Positions 10,880 through 21,860 are shown, counted from the first letter of the stretch. The stretch: DNA of 64,000 nucleotides from Pyrenochaeta sp. MPI-SDFR-AT-0127 (GCA_020747015.1 JAGTJM010000019.1:496001-560000); one strand, 5' to 3'. The notes: a model not told the origin generated them from the sequence alone. Numbers and translations are program-made.

Positions 10880-12144
10880 TTATATTTTCTTTGATGGCAC
10901 ACTACCATATACCTTTTCCAGCTCCGCACAGACCGCATCAGTAACTTCCTGCGTCCCTGCACTTCCTCCAAGATCCCGCGTTGCAATCCCTCGCTCTGTG
11001 ACCGCTTCAACGACTTCCATCAACTTCGCAGCGGCTTCTTCCTCACCAAGCCAGGCTAGCATTTCCGAGGCTGACCAGAACGTACCTACAGGATTGGCGA
11101 CACCTTTCCCGGTGATATCGAAGGCTGAACCGTGAATGGGTTCAAACATGGAGGGGTTCTCGCGTGTGGGGTCGACTAGTGATGTTTAGCATTTTTCGTG
11201 CTTGGATCAAAGGTAGAGAGGAGAACATACGGTTGCTAGTGGGCGCGATGCCGATGGAACCGGCTAGTGCGGCTGCGAGATCAGAGAGGATGTCCGCGTG
11301 CTAACCTAATCAGCGAATCTCCGCCGAACGAGACGTCTTCAAAGCTTACCAAGTTTGTGGCGACAATAGTATCCAGTGACTTCGGATCAAGCACCATTCG
11401 GCAAGTCATAGCATCCACAAGCATCTTATCCCACTTGACGTCTGGGAAGTCCTTTGCGACCTCTGCGGCAATCTCATCCCACATCACCATTCCGTTTCTT
11501 TGCGCATTGCTCTTAGTGACGACGGTCAAAAACTTCCTTGGCCGTTTCTGCGCAGTTTCAAAGGCAAAGCGTAACAGGCGTGTCACACCATGGCGTGTGA
11601 AGATTGCCACTTCGGTAGCGGTCTCCCACGCATGACCGCGATGAGAACGTCCTCCTTGGCCGGCATACTCTCCCTCAGAATTCTCACGAACGATCACCCA
11701 ATCCAAGTCACCGTGGGCTGCTTTTCGTAGAGGTGATTCAGTGCCGCGAAAGATCTTCGTCGGGCGAACGTTTGCATACTGCTGGAACGGTTGGCAAATG
11801 GCAAGTCGTAAACCCCAAAGGGAAATGTGATCTGGAACATCTGCATTATAATTAGCATAATGTTGGGGTAACTACTGATCTAACATACCGGGTGCGCCAA
11901 CAGCGCCAAACAATATAGCATCATGCTTCTTCAGTTGCTCAAGTCCCCCCTCTGGAATATATTTCCCGGTCTTTTTGTAAGTGTCTGAGCTCCAGTCGAA
12001 ATCTTGAAACTCAAGCCCAAATGTACCGTCAAGCTTTGCGAGCTTCTTCAATACTTGGACGCCAGCACCGACGACTTCGGGACCAATGCCATCAGCCCCG
12101 ATTGTGGCAATGGAATGTGTGCGAGCAGTTGCGATTGGAGACAT
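10880..12144 (-). CDS. Tartrate/isopropylmalate-type dehydrogenase
   Basis: Four exons on the minus strand (12144-11889, 11840-11350, 11300-11231, 11175-10880) sum to 1113 nt, 370 residues. The N-terminus has the NAD-binding-side motif IGADGIGPEV, followed by DAILFGAVGAP, IVRENSEGEYAGQGG, LHADILSDLAAALAGSIGIAPTSN and SMFEPIHGSAFDITGKG, the hallmarks of beta-decarboxylating dehydrogenases. The RENSEGEYAGQGG loop and short length suit tartrate dehydrogenase/decarboxylase (TtuC-like) better than LeuB, but 3-isopropylmalate or homoisocitrate activity cannot be excluded. The reaction is NAD-dependent oxidation, with or without decarboxylation, of a 2-hydroxy diacid using Mg or Mn. The start is the first ATG giving MSPIATAR. 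The Zn2Cys6 regulator lies directly upstream on the same strand. Confidence 0.85.
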
Positions 12145-12637
12145 GGTGTGAAGTTTGGGTTCGTAGCGGAACAAGTTATGCTTCTTTATCGAAGATTGCG
12201 ATGATGGAGGTAGTGAGGCATGTCTGCAATATATATGTTGAAGTTCATTCTCGATCCTTGCATGTTGCGGCCTTAGAAGCTCCGAAGTTGACGTTCTGTT
12301 CCTTTACCCATCGAGCCTTGCCGATGGATTAGGCTAACGATTGATGTGTTCGGTGGGGGCAAATGCGGGGATCATACGGAGAAAGAAAGGCCGGAGCAAC
12401 CACGTAAGAAAGGAGTCGCCACTAGTCGCGCACTATGTTTCTCCGAACCAAAAGACAGTGTCAATTCTGCAACAGCAGTACCAGGTAGACAACGATAAAT
12501 GATCTCCGACGAAGCTCTTAAATAGTTTAGATGAGGCATCAACGAGGAAATCTCATCTGCAAGCTCACCTAGAGTCAGCACGCTACCTTGAAGCGCGACG
12601 TAAATTTGGCTGATGCCCGGCTGGACACTCAATCCAG
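12145..12637. promoter_or_regulatory. Spacer: dehydrogenase promoter, regulator 3' end
   Basis: About 490 bases between two minus-strand genes. It should hold the dehydrogenase promoter and the 3' end of the regulator gene. An open frame overlaps the regulator's last codons (12372-12656) but has no signature. Confidence 0.45.
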
Positions 12638-15600
12638 TTATAGCAGCATATCCCAATGCTGTTCTTGTTCGAACCAGAATGGAATGTCAAACCCGGAGAA
12701 TGGATCAGGATTATTATGATCGCCATGAGCTGTATTCTGGGCTAGAGAACCGTTCGCATTCATGAAGTTATTCCAGTTGCTATTCCCAAGACCAAAGGCG
12801 AGCGTTTCGTGGTCGAGGTTGTCGTGTGCATTAGAATCGACCGTTGGATAGGGATTGAAATCTGACGTGTAACCTATCCCTGTACTCGAAGCCGCAATAT
12901 CCGCGTTGTGGATTGCAATAGGTCTGTTTGTGGGTACACTGGCTGATGCGGGGTTGCCATGGGGAGAGGGCCCTGAACGACTTTGGCTCGGTGATAGGCC
13001 AAAATTAGTACCAGTAGAAGCTTCATCTGGAGCATTCTGATCTCCCGCTAGCGTTGCAGACTCTTGATCAATCATTTTCGTCCGCAAGTCTCGAATAGCT
13101 GCAGCGCTCGCCTCTGGCCATGCACATCCCCTACGCGAGAGATGCTCAAGAACCTCGAGGCTCCTATCGGCGAGCCTGTTAAGGTGTCAGTTATGCGCAC
13201 AAGGGATAACAGGACATAGATATTACCTAGCGACAATCACTTGAGATACATGCTTGCTATGCGCTGCATAAAACATTATGAACGTGCTAATCCAGACAGC
13301 CCATGTACAAGACGGCCACAACAGTGTTAACGGCTCAGGATTGTCTCTTGAACTGAGAGCCTTGTGCAAGGTTGTGATGATTGATCGCGCGGACCCAATG
13401 CAAAGTTGTAGTGCAACATCGTACGATGCGTCTTGACGAGACGCGGCCAAAGCTGGCCGGTTCAGAGAGATGATCGACTCATGCTTGAGAACGGTCAAAA
13501 TTGTTAAATGATATGCTGAAGGGCCTTGACTATCGTCCGTGTCGCTGAAATCTTCAACATCGTTCCACCACTGAGCAAGCCTCGCTTCTATAGCTGTAGC
13601 TCGATCTGGATCTTTCTGGATGAAATGAAGCGATTTGTTGCGCAATTCGATAATTTCGCCTCGCATCTCTGCATGGCGAGCCAAAAGTTCCAGAAGTCGC
13701 AGTCTGCTATCTATTCTATCATCAGTTGGGCTTTCTTCGGGATACTCTCTTGACATACCTGGGCGATGATCTTGGACCTCCAAATGACGTTCAGTAATCG
13801 GGTAGCACACATCGAGGTCATCGTCATGTATTCCTAGTGGAAGACCCATGGACTGGCAGATAAATCGATCAATTGTATACACTGACCAGAAGATACGTTG
13901 TCGGAGTTCTTTGACTCTTGGCGAGAATGACGGAAAGCGAGACGGGCAGCGATGAAGACCGAGTTGAAGGGCCATACGAATAATTAGGCCACCAAGACGC
14001 GAAGCAGCATTCAAACGAAGCATAGAAACAAGGAATAATTGAACGCTGACAGCAGCCTGCAACGAGGATAACGATGCAGGGTGCGACAGAACGTGTCGAA
14101 GGCTGTCTACTGCAGCATCGTAAGATGGGAAAACGAGTTCGGCAGGAAAATGTGCGCCGCCTGAATTGGAAGATTGCCGACGATCTGCGAGAGATATGGA
14201 CATGATAGATCGAAGTACAATCATTCGCAGGTCCCCTGAGATATCTTGTGGTGATGGGCCGTTGCGCGAGAGTTCATCAAAATGTTCAAGTACAGCGGGA
14301 GCGTGAAGGAAGGGAAAGGCAGGGTGCCAATTAGCAAAATAGCTCCCGCTCCATTCAATCAAGTCTTGGAACGAGACATTCAGCATCTGTCTTTGACCAA
14401 CTTCATCGTCGTTCCATAAATGCCCTGAAACGCCAGAAAGCACTGAAGGTAGCTGATCATCTTCGCCGGGTACGATGTCGCTCCCAGGTGTTTCCATGTG
14501 ATTTGGCTGAGAACGACGAATGGCACCATATACAGATCTTATAAAGAAAATACCACTGGCACTGCCAACAAACCCTGTGGAGTTGTCCCCAGGAATGCTA
14601 CGCATCAGGCCTACCTCGCGCGCCGGGCGTGGGGACATTCGTCGTCTTTTCGGAGGTTGTCCATCTTCCACCACAAGATCGGATGGAGAGAATCTATCAT
14701 CGTTGCTCTCCATCGCTGCGTTGGCAGATGGTGCGTTATGCTAGCGGTCGGTGCTGGGATTTTGACGAATCTCGAGAATTGCGGAGGAACAAACCCCGCT
14801 TTACTTGAAACCTGACTCAGCAGGCCATAAGATGTCAACAAACAGCCTTCTCACAGGCTTTCGCACACTGAATGTACTTGATGGTTCAAGATGGATATCA
14901 AAAGTCTTGGACGCGAGTCAGCCCAATGTTCGAAATTTTAAAGTGTAGAATGGCTTACATGAAGACTCTAAAAATAATTGGCATGCCATCGAATAGATTG
15001 CAGAGGTACTTGAGTAGTATTTGGCGTAGTCGGTGGGATACAGCTCTGGAGCTGCTCAATGGCTGGTTCTTTTGATGTTGGTGAGAATTCAGGATGCGCT
15101 TGGACGTGTTCCGCACTAGAGAAAGGTTCGGACGATGTCATTGCAATGCCTTCACCAAGACGCCCCACTTCCTGTTTTCTCCGAGCGTTCACCCCAAAGC
15201 CCGGTCGTCGAAAATCAGCTCGTTCTGCTTCAGATGAGGTATTTTCTTGATACTTTGCCCGAAGCCACGCCGCCAGATCTTCATTCGTTTGCAATGGTAG
15301 ACGTTTCCATTCGTCTTGCTTGTATGCTTTGGAGCGCTCTCGCCCGAGAGACACGGAAGTTGATCCGACCAAACGGTACCCTTCCAGGTTGACTGTAGTT
15401 TGGTTTGGCAGAGCAAACAGAGCCGCGCACAAGGCAATCTCAGTCTCTTGAAGCCGCTTCTCAAGGCTAGCAATGTATGCAGCTGGAAGCCCACGCTTGC
15501 CGCCTTCCTGGTAGCGACAAATTATGGCAGAGCTCTGACACTGCGAGCAGGACGGGCTGTAGCTGTAAGTGGATGATCAAGGCGGAGTGCAGATGGTGGA

Positions 15601-15684
15601 GAGAACACACAGTTTTCGGTCGCACTTGCACTTCTTTGACCGGCAGTTCTCGCAAGCTATGGCATTCAATTCATCCTGGGCCAT
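12638..15684 (-). CDS. Zn(II)2Cys6 transcription factor, Fungal_trans
   Basis: Exons 15684-15611, 15556-15010, 14740-13227 and 13175-12638 sum to 2673 nt (890 residues). Residues 11-38 form a canonical zinc cluster with ligands C11, C14, C21, C28, C31 and C38, followed by a short helix likely to dimerise. The later part is the fungal-specific activator middle-homology region: NWHPAFPFLHAPAV, ASRLGGLIIRMALQLGLHR, RIFWSVYTIDRFICQSMGLPLGI. A stop-free 48-nt segment at 13711-13758 begins GTATGT and ends TAG and may be a further intron (874 residues). The weakest join is the 267-nt intron between the zinc-cluster part and the rest; an alternative is two separate gene models. The regulator probably binds CGG-type sites and, by position, could control the dehydrogenase or hydrolases beside it. 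Confidence 0.78.
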
Positions 15685-15952
15685 GACTCTAGCTGAAGGA
15701 CCAGGCCTCTGGACACTAAGCGCACTATGCGATGCTGTTGAAGAGAGAGTCGTGGCGAGGGTTCACGCAACAGGCCTAAGTTCGCTACTTTAGTACACTA
15801 GCTGGTCTGTGCGCCGGCCGCGGGGAAGGAGTAGATGGGAGCTTCTCGTCTATACGAACTGCATGACCTCACAACCTCACTCTTGGCATTAAAAACATCG
15901 CAGTGGCTTGCGAACAGATGTTTCAGAATGACAGACTGACAAACTTGGCGAA

Positions 15953-16975
15953 TCACAATACCGCCTGCGATACATCCCGGACAACCCCAGCCGATGGCCC
16001 CCGCAATCCCAGCGCTTTCTTGATGAAATCATGCTGAGCAGCCAAGGCAGTCCTGGACACCGGGACATCCGGCTCAAAGAACATAGCGCCATGATACACG
16101 CCCGGCCAAATATGCAACTCAGCTGAACCGCCAGCCTTCCAGATTTGCGAAGCAAATGCAACCGCGCCATCTCGAAAGACCTCACATTCACCGACATCGA
16201 TGAACGCAGGCGGCAGATTGCTCAGATCTGTTGCTCTGCCAGGGCATTGTACCTCATCGATGTCTGATCCGTTTCTATCAGCACCCAGTACCATGTCCCA
16301 AGCTTGACGGTTCGTCGTTCCTGACCATAGAGTCCCAGTCTCAAATTGTTTCCATGACAGATAGTGATCGCGGTCGTCCAGCATGGGAATGTTAAGCAAC
16401 TGAGCGCAAACGTGAGGTCCTTTGCGGCTCCTGGCGAGCAAACACGTCGCGGCAGCCAGTGGCGCGCCTCCAGAAATCCCGTAGACCAGGATTCTTGAAG
16501 GATCGATTCCGAGATCCGCAGCATTCTCCGCGAGGTGAACGAGTGCAGAATAGCAATCATGCGCTCCAGCTGGAGCACGGTGCTCTGGCGCGCGTCGATA
16601 CTCGACAGATGCGAAGACGACATCTTCATTGATGGGGCAGATGACGTCGAGGATCTGGTCTACGGAGGAGAACCTGTTCCCACCCACTTGCCCACCTCCA
16701 TGTGCATAAAGCACGGCCGCTCGACGTTTATTACTTGAAGCCTTGGCCTGAAAAAGTGCCAAGGTGATGGAGTGGTCGCCGAAGTCCTTGATGGCTGGGG
16801 CCGTCAAGTCGATATGTGTGAGGTGAGGATGCTTCTTAAGGACATCATCTGCAGTGGTGATGTCGGTCATTTGGCGCAACTGCTCTACGTCTATGATACC
16901 ATTCAATCCTGGGACCCCGCCAGCCCCCTTAAACGCTGGGTCGAACAATGGGCGAGTTATGGCGGTCTTCGACAT
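15953..16975 (-). CDS. Alpha/beta hydrolase fold-3 (HSL-type) esterase
   Basis: Single exon of 340 residues from the ATG at 16975; the frame is open further but lacks an ATG that adds conserved sequence. It has the HGGG oxyanion-hole motif (92-95) and RRAPEHRAPAGAHDC, typical of the hormone-sensitive-lipase group. The nucleophile elbow is GISGG (166-170, Ser168) instead of the usual GDSAG. Likely acid and base residues are Asp260 or Glu263 and His295 in WPGVYHGAMF. No signal peptide is evident, so it is probably intracellular. Substrate unknown; family members cleave short acyl esters or lactones. It sits 268 bases upstream of the regulator, on the same strand. Confidence 0.85.
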   Translation of the reverse strand: MSKTAITRPLFDPAFKGAGGVPGLNGIIDVEQLRQMTDITTADDVLKKHPHLTHIDLTAPAIKDFGDHSITLALFQAKASSNKRRAAVLYAHGGGQVGGNRFSSVDQILDVICPINEDVVFASVEYRRAPEHRAPAGAHDCYSALVHLAENAADLGIDPSRILVYGISGGAPLAAATCLLARSRKGPHVCAQLLNIPMLDDRDHYLSWKQFETGTLWSGTTNRQAWDMVLGADRNGSDIDEVQCPGRATDLSNLPPAFIDVGECEVFRDGAVAFASQIWKAGGSAELHIWPGVYHGAMFFEPDVPVSRTALAAQHDFIKKALGLRGPSAGVVRDVSQAVL

Positions 16976-17419
16976 GATACGTGATGTGTGAAAGTGAACA
17001 GTGATAATTGACAAGGGATAACAGTGTAAAGCATACAAGAGTACACACAACTTAGTAATTCGCCCAAATAGACCGACGTCTTTAAAAATAAAATTGCGAC
17101 TCTTTCAAACAGCAAATACCAGTAAATATGCTTTTTCGAATTCAGAGAAAATGGCAAGCGATTATGTGGGCGTGGAAATACCAATGTATATTAAAAGATT
17201 GTTCAGCCGAAGGAACTACCCTCGGTATGGTGACTACGACAACGTGGGGCATTAGAGGCAAGATTTGCGGGGTTTGGTGCTTTGCAAGCTCAAAGACACA
17301 ACGACGGAGTTGGCTCCTTCACCATTCACAGGTCGTTCGGACGCAAATGATACCGGTATCCGGGTGATATTGAATCGTACTAGCGCGACTTTGAATGAAT
17401 TCGGATACCCTTCAGTCTC
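16976..17419. other. Intergenic region between hydrolase genes
   Basis: About 440 bases between two minus-strand hydrolase genes. It should contain the promoter of the HSL-type gene. I see no other structure. Confidence 0.45.
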
Positions 17420-18421
17420 TTAAGCCGACCGCCCCAGCCATTCGAACAGCGCCTTATGATATCTCTCACTATCTTGTACCTGAGGACTATGTCCGAGATC
17501 CTCAAACTCAACAAGTTTAGCGCCTGGGATTTTCTTTGCTGCCTCCTTGCCCAAAACCGCATACTTTCCTAGCTTAGCCTGCACAGCTGGCGGACTCCAC
17601 GCCTTTCCAGGGGCAGTTGTGTCCTTAGTCCCGATCAACAATAACGTTTTCGCCTTTATCAAATTAAATTCATAGTAGACTGGCTGCGTCAATATCGCAT
17701 CTGTGGTCTGAGCCATGTTCCATGCAAAGATGGTGTTCTCGCCGGGAAGCTGATACAGCGAAACAGACATATTGACCCAGACATCGTACTCAGGCTTCCA
17801 GGTGTTGACGTAGTAGGTGGCCTGCTGATAGTTTCGGATGGAAGTGTAAGAAGTTGCAAGCTCGTCTTTGTATATGAGGTCGAGAGGACGCCAGGGCACG
17901 CCAACCGCTTTCCAATCTTCCAGCCCGAGCGGATTCGTGAGAATGAGATGCGACGTGGTGTTTGGGTACATGAGAGCAAAACGCGTCGCTAGCATGCCGC
18001 CCATGGAGTGGCCGAGCACATATGTCTGACCGACACCTATGCTGTCCAACAAAGAACGCGTGTTGTGTGCCAGTTGTTGCAAAGAGAACTGATACGAGGG
18101 AGGCTTGGATGATTTGCAGAAGCCAACCTGGTCAGGTATAACAACACGGTAGCCTCTTGAAGAAAAGCGACGAGCTGTATCCTCCCATGTCACTCCGCAG
18201 AAGTTCTTGCCATGTAGTAGGACGATGGTCTTGTTTGTCGCATAGCTGGTGTTCGTCGGGTGGACATCCATGTAAGCCATAGAGAGGTTCAACCGCTGCG
18301 ATGTGAGGTTGTGGTACGCGACTGGCCATGGATAGGAATAGTTCCAACTACTTGGTGGAATGACAGTATTGCCAAGTACAGATGAGATGGCGAGCGCCAG
18401 AACAAGCGCTGATTGAAACAT
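17420..18421 (-). CDS. Secreted alpha/beta hydrolase
   Basis: Single exon, 333 residues. The first 17 residues (MFQSALVLALAISSVLG) look like a cleavable signal peptide, and several NxS/T sequons follow, so export is likely. LLHGKNFCGVTWE supplies the oxyanion-hole strand, GHSMGG (137-142) the nucleophile Ser139, GTKD the acid Asp267, and DLGHSPQ the base His311. This order is that of the alpha/beta hydrolase-1 family, near haloalkane dehalogenase/epoxide hydrolase/esterase relatives. The exact reaction cannot be assigned; an esterase role fits the neighbouring hydrolases. Confidence 0.85.
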   Translation of the reverse strand: MFQSALVLALAISSVLGNTVIPPSSWNYSYPWPVAYHNLTSQRLNLSMAYMDVHPTNTSYATNKTIVLLHGKNFCGVTWEDTARRFSSRGYRVVIPDQVGFCKSSKPPSYQFSLQQLAHNTRSLLDSIGVGQTYVLGHSMGGMLATRFALMYPNTTSHLILTNPLGLEDWKAVGVPWRPLDLIYKDELATSYTSIRNYQQATYYVNTWKPEYDVWVNMSVSLYQLPGENTIFAWNMAQTTDAILTQPVYYEFNLIKAKTLLLIGTKDTTAPGKAWSPPAVQAKLGKYAVLGKEAAKKIPGAKLVEFEDLGHSPQVQDSERYHKALFEWLGRSA

Positions 18422-19275
18422 TTTTGATGCAACAGCAGCTCAAAGGTAAGGGAGTGGGTTCGTGGAACCGATGAGAGAGACAAATCGCGGAAAGATATGA
18501 AGTTCGACACCCTTGTCAACATGTTCCTTGCGGGCTGTGTAATGACGCCAAACAATCTAATCCGATCCTTCGTGTCTCTTAGCTCTTCCCTAATGTCCAC
18601 CTACCGGATCCAATTTATCTTGAGATGCACTGCGTAGATGCAGTTCTCACGGGAAACCAGAACTCCACAAGTTCTTGGATGTCAAATTTAAGATTATATC
18701 AAAGCACCCTTCCCTCGAACATCGACAATAGACACGGCCTATCATTATTGACATTGGTAAAATTGGAAAAATCAGTATCTCTTGAATAGATGGGCCTAGA
18801 ACCTCTGAGCATGGTGGTTGTGCTGTCGGCAGTGGAAGGGATGTGGTCCGCATTGGAATCGGACATCCCTGGAATTAACGGTTCTCCCGCCCACCCATCG
18901 AGAGGCCCAGAACCCATCCCGGGGCATGTTGTTGATCCTCCTAATTTCATCAAAGAACGTCGCAAGAAAGAACATGATTTGGCCTTTGCAGTCGTGGTTC
19001 AGACAAATATTGCTACGAACTAAAGAAAAGCCGGTACAGACATTGATCAAGGTTCCCTTGGAATTGCTCACATTATTCTCGCCCGCTAACTTCAGACCAA
19101 TCCAACGCTCGTCAACCCCACAGTATCCAGCTCTTGAACCTACACATCTATAAATATTTCTCGTCTCCTGAAAGCCTAAGGGGCTGTCGATAATCAATGA
19201 TGAGTTTGCCCGAACGAAGGCCCGTAGGAAGATATACGTGGTGCCTAAACGGCTAAATACCATGGCCCTAAATTC

Positions 19276-19310
19276 CACCTCTAACGGCGAATTCGCACCT
19301 CTAACGGCGA
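19276..19310. repeat. Two-copy 15-bp direct repeat
   Basis: CACCTCTAACGGCGA occurs at 19276-19290 and 19296-19310, a 20-base period. About 60 bases downstream, near 19366-19382, lies an imperfect inverted relative (GCTCGCCATTGGCGA), so the segment could fold as an imperfect hairpin. Confidence 0.6.
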
Positions 19311-19695
19311 GCGACTACAGGGCTCGCTGTGAAGTATACGATAACAAAGAGATTTTTTTTCGAGGTTCGCTCGCCATTGGCGATGTTGGTGTCTCGATGC
19401 AAGTAACGTTGTAGGAGCAGCTAAACTGAACCATGGCCTGTCAGTGTCCATCCTTCAAAACCAGTCGCAAAATGGTGGATTGTGATCAACATCTAACTAA
19501 CAATTTAGCTTCATGGCCCACACGAAGACATTCAACCAGTGCCCCTGCCTAGTAGCGATTAACTCCTCGATATCCGGGGAACAGTCCCTTCTTGAATGCT
19601 TGTTCGCAATAACCTCATATGGAGATTTGCCAGTTACGGTTAGACGCACGGCTGTTCAATTAAGATGAGCAGCGCCATCCGGGTTGCCGGTGTTG

Positions 19696-19709
19696 TATAA
19701 ATATATAAA
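19696..19709 (+). promoter_or_regulatory. Likely TATA box of carboxylesterase gene
   Basis: TATAAATATATAAA lies about 75 bases before the carboxylesterase ATG, a plausible distance for a fungal TATA element with a short 5' leader. Confidence 0.5.
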
Positions 19710-19781
19710 GATGGGGAACCTTGTGTTCACAGCTTCCGATAAGTTCCTCACAGCAGAATTAATAGGAAAAGTTGTACCAGG

Positions 19782-21860
19782 ATGACGTTCCTTGTTACTT
19801 TCGTTGCTGTTACAGCCGGGTTTGTCGCACTTACACAGTCCTCATCGGTTGTTCCAAGAGCTGCCATCAATATCTCGAATGCCAATTCATCGTTAACGCT
19901 CATATTTCAAAACAACCTCAACGCCTCAGACAATAAAAACCATGTCGGAGCACTCATTCTTGATCCGGTCAATCAAGCCAATGCTGCTGCAGCGTGCGCC
20001 TTGCTCAACGAAAAGCTTCTTTCAAAAGCTACAATTCAGCAGTACGAAGCGGACTTCAACGACGCTCTTTCGTATCAGGATTATGCTAAGTATCAAGATG
20101 CAGAGAGGGGCTATCACATCGAGGGTGGTGTAGTGTCTGTGGGTGACAGGGTCAAATACACCTCTGCATCAGGCTCGTCACGCAAAGAGCTTCCTGTGCT
20201 TTGTACTCAATCATCCAACAATGGAGCTTCGAACGCAGGACCTGTAAATGGAAGTACCGTTGCTGTAGCTTCTGGTGGCAACACTTTCGTCGGCTATCGC
20301 AATCAAAAATCCTTCCGATTCCTGGGAATCCCCTACGCTGATACACCACAACGCTTCAAATACTCCTCTTTATACTCAAAAACCGGTCAGACCATTCAGA
20401 CAACAGCTTATGGCGCGCAATGCGCACAAGGCAACTCTGGGAGTGAGGATTGTTTGTTCTTGAACATCCAGACACCCTTTATTCCGAAAACGGGAAGCAA
20501 GAAGCAATTGAGACCTGTACTTTTCTGGATTCACGGTGGCGGCTTTACTGGCGGAAATGGAGCAGACTCACTCTCTGATGGCGGCAACCTTGCTTCTAGA
20601 GAAGATTTAGTCGTCGTGAACGTAAATTATCGACTCTCAACTCTTGGCTTCCTAGCTATTCCTGGCACAGATATCAAAGGCAACTTCGGCATCGCAGATC
20701 AGATTACAGCCTTGGACTGGGTAATTGCGCATATTGCTTCCTTCGGTGGTGATCCGAAGAAGATTACCATTGCTGGAGAGTCTGCAGGCGCGGGATCTGT
20801 TCGCACCTTACTCGGTTCACCTCAGGCAATTGGCAAATACCAGGGCGCGATTGCGATGTCGAACCTCGGTGGGGGTGTGACACTGGGAAGAAATGGAGAC
20901 TACGGGACAACATATTCAACATACTACACAATCGAGCAATCTTACAACATTGCTGGCCCACAGATTTTCACCGCTGCTGGATGTAATGGTACCGAAATTT
21001 CTGCCCAAATTGCCTGTCTGGAGCAGGTTCCCGCTTCACGGCTCGTTGGGTTGTCAACAGTAGCTCGGTATGTGGTGCAGGATGGGAAGTACGTTGACAC
21101 ATCGAACCTCATCCTCTCCACGCGCAACGCGAGTACAGCTCATATCCCTGTGATCTTTGGCATCACGAGGGACGATGGCGCATCGTTTTCTACATATCCT
21201 AAGACACCGATCTCAAATCACACGCAAGGACTGCAGGTTGCGCTCGGCATCAACAGTACTTGGGCACAACGCATTATCGAGTCCAACCTCTTCCCACTGA
21301 TTAGCACTGGCAATCTGACATTAGATTCTTTCAACGTTTCTCAAAGAATTGCGACAGACAAGACATTCCGCTGTGTTGATCAAGCGACCGTCTACGCTGG
21401 CGCATCTACAAAGGCATTTGAAAAAACGTACTATTATCAGATGGAACGCACAATAAACGGCTACGATCCTAATAACCTTGGCCAGCCCAAGGACAACAAT
21501 CCAAAAAATCCTTACTTTCGTTTCCACGGGGCGGATATGCCATGGCTGTTTGGAACGCTGTCCACAATTCGTGAGCCCGAAGATCTCTATTCTGTGCAGT
21601 TGACATCTAGTTATTTCGGCAGTTTTGTGCGGAGCGGTGATCCCAATCCGAGCCTACAGTATCTCGACCAGAGAGGGTACGATAAGGTGATTGAAGGGGT
21701 GAAAAGGTACGGACACTGGGGTGAGGTAGATGGAAGTAAAAGAGCAGGAGATGAGATCAGGTTGTTGGACTGGCCGAGCAGGAGCACCGGGTATGTAGAC
21801 GTGGAGCAATGTGCTTGGTTGGGGTATCCATTGGACTACTACCTAAAGGGTGGAAAGTGA
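19782..21860 (+). CDS. Secreted type-B carboxylesterase/lipase
   Basis: Single exon, 692 residues. An N-terminal signal peptide of about 20 residues is followed by about 130 residues seen in long fungal type-B esterases, then the esterase domain from about residue 155. Visible motifs are the type-B signature EDCLFLNIQTP (222-232), oxyanion hole HGGGF (251-255), nucleophile elbow GESAGAGS with Ser334, acidic GITRDDG near 460, and FHGADMPWLFG with His582. Many NxS/T sequons support secretion. It hydrolyses carboxylic esters; substrate unknown. A TATA-like box lies upstream. It faces the secreted alpha/beta hydrolase across a 1.4-kb spacer. Confidence 0.92.
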   Translation: MTFLVTFVAVTAGFVALTQSSSVVPRAAINISNANSSLTLIFQNNLNASDNKNHVGALILDPVNQANAAAACALLNEKLLSKATIQQYEADFNDALSYQDYAKYQDAERGYHIEGGVVSVGDRVKYTSASGSSRKELPVLCTQSSNNGASNAGPVNGSTVAVASGGNTFVGYRNQKSFRFLGIPYADTPQRFKYSSLYSKTGQTIQTTAYGAQCAQGNSGSEDCLFLNIQTPFIPKTGSKKQLRPVLFWIHGGGFTGGNGADSLSDGGNLASREDLVVVNVNYRLSTLGFLAIPGTDIKGNFGIADQITALDWVIAHIASFGGDPKKITIAGESAGAGSVRTLLGSPQAIGKYQGAIAMSNLGGGVTLGRNGDYGTTYSTYYTIEQSYNIAGPQIFTAAGCNGTEISAQIACLEQVPASRLVGLSTVARYVVQDGKYVDTSNLILSTRNASTAHIPVIFGITRDDGASFSTYPKTPISNHTQGLQVALGINSTWAQRIIESNLFPLISTGNLTLDSFNVSQRIATDKTFRCVDQATVYAGASTKAFEKTYYYQMERTINGYDPNNLGQPKDNNPKNPYFRFHGADMPWLFGTLSTIREPEDLYSVQLTSSYFGSFVRSGDPNPSLQYLDQRGYDKVIEGVKRYGHWGEVDGSKRAGDEIRLLDWPSRSTGYVDVEQCAWLGYPLDYYLKGGK

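Larger units (their letters stand above)
18422..19781. other. Intergenic region, no supported gene
   Basis: About 1.36 kb between divergent genes for two secreted hydrolases. A minus-strand frame (19278-18796) and an overlapping one lack a convincing start or any recognised motif. The region holds a two-copy direct repeat at 19276-19310 and the carboxylesterase promoter. Confidence 0.5.

Noticed and set aside
12372..12656. Minus-strand 94-residue frame overlapping the end of the Zn2Cys6 gene
   Set aside because: Overlaps the last codons of a well-supported exon in another frame and shows no motif.
14968..15684. Annotating the zinc-cluster part as a separate small gene
   Set aside because: A phase-compatible intron (15009-14741) links it to the middle-homology part, the normal architecture; kept as an alternative in the feature text.
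18699..19278. Two overlapping minus-strand frames in the 18.4-19.8 kb spacer
   Set aside because: No ATG in a useful position, no recognised domain, and the frames overlap each other.
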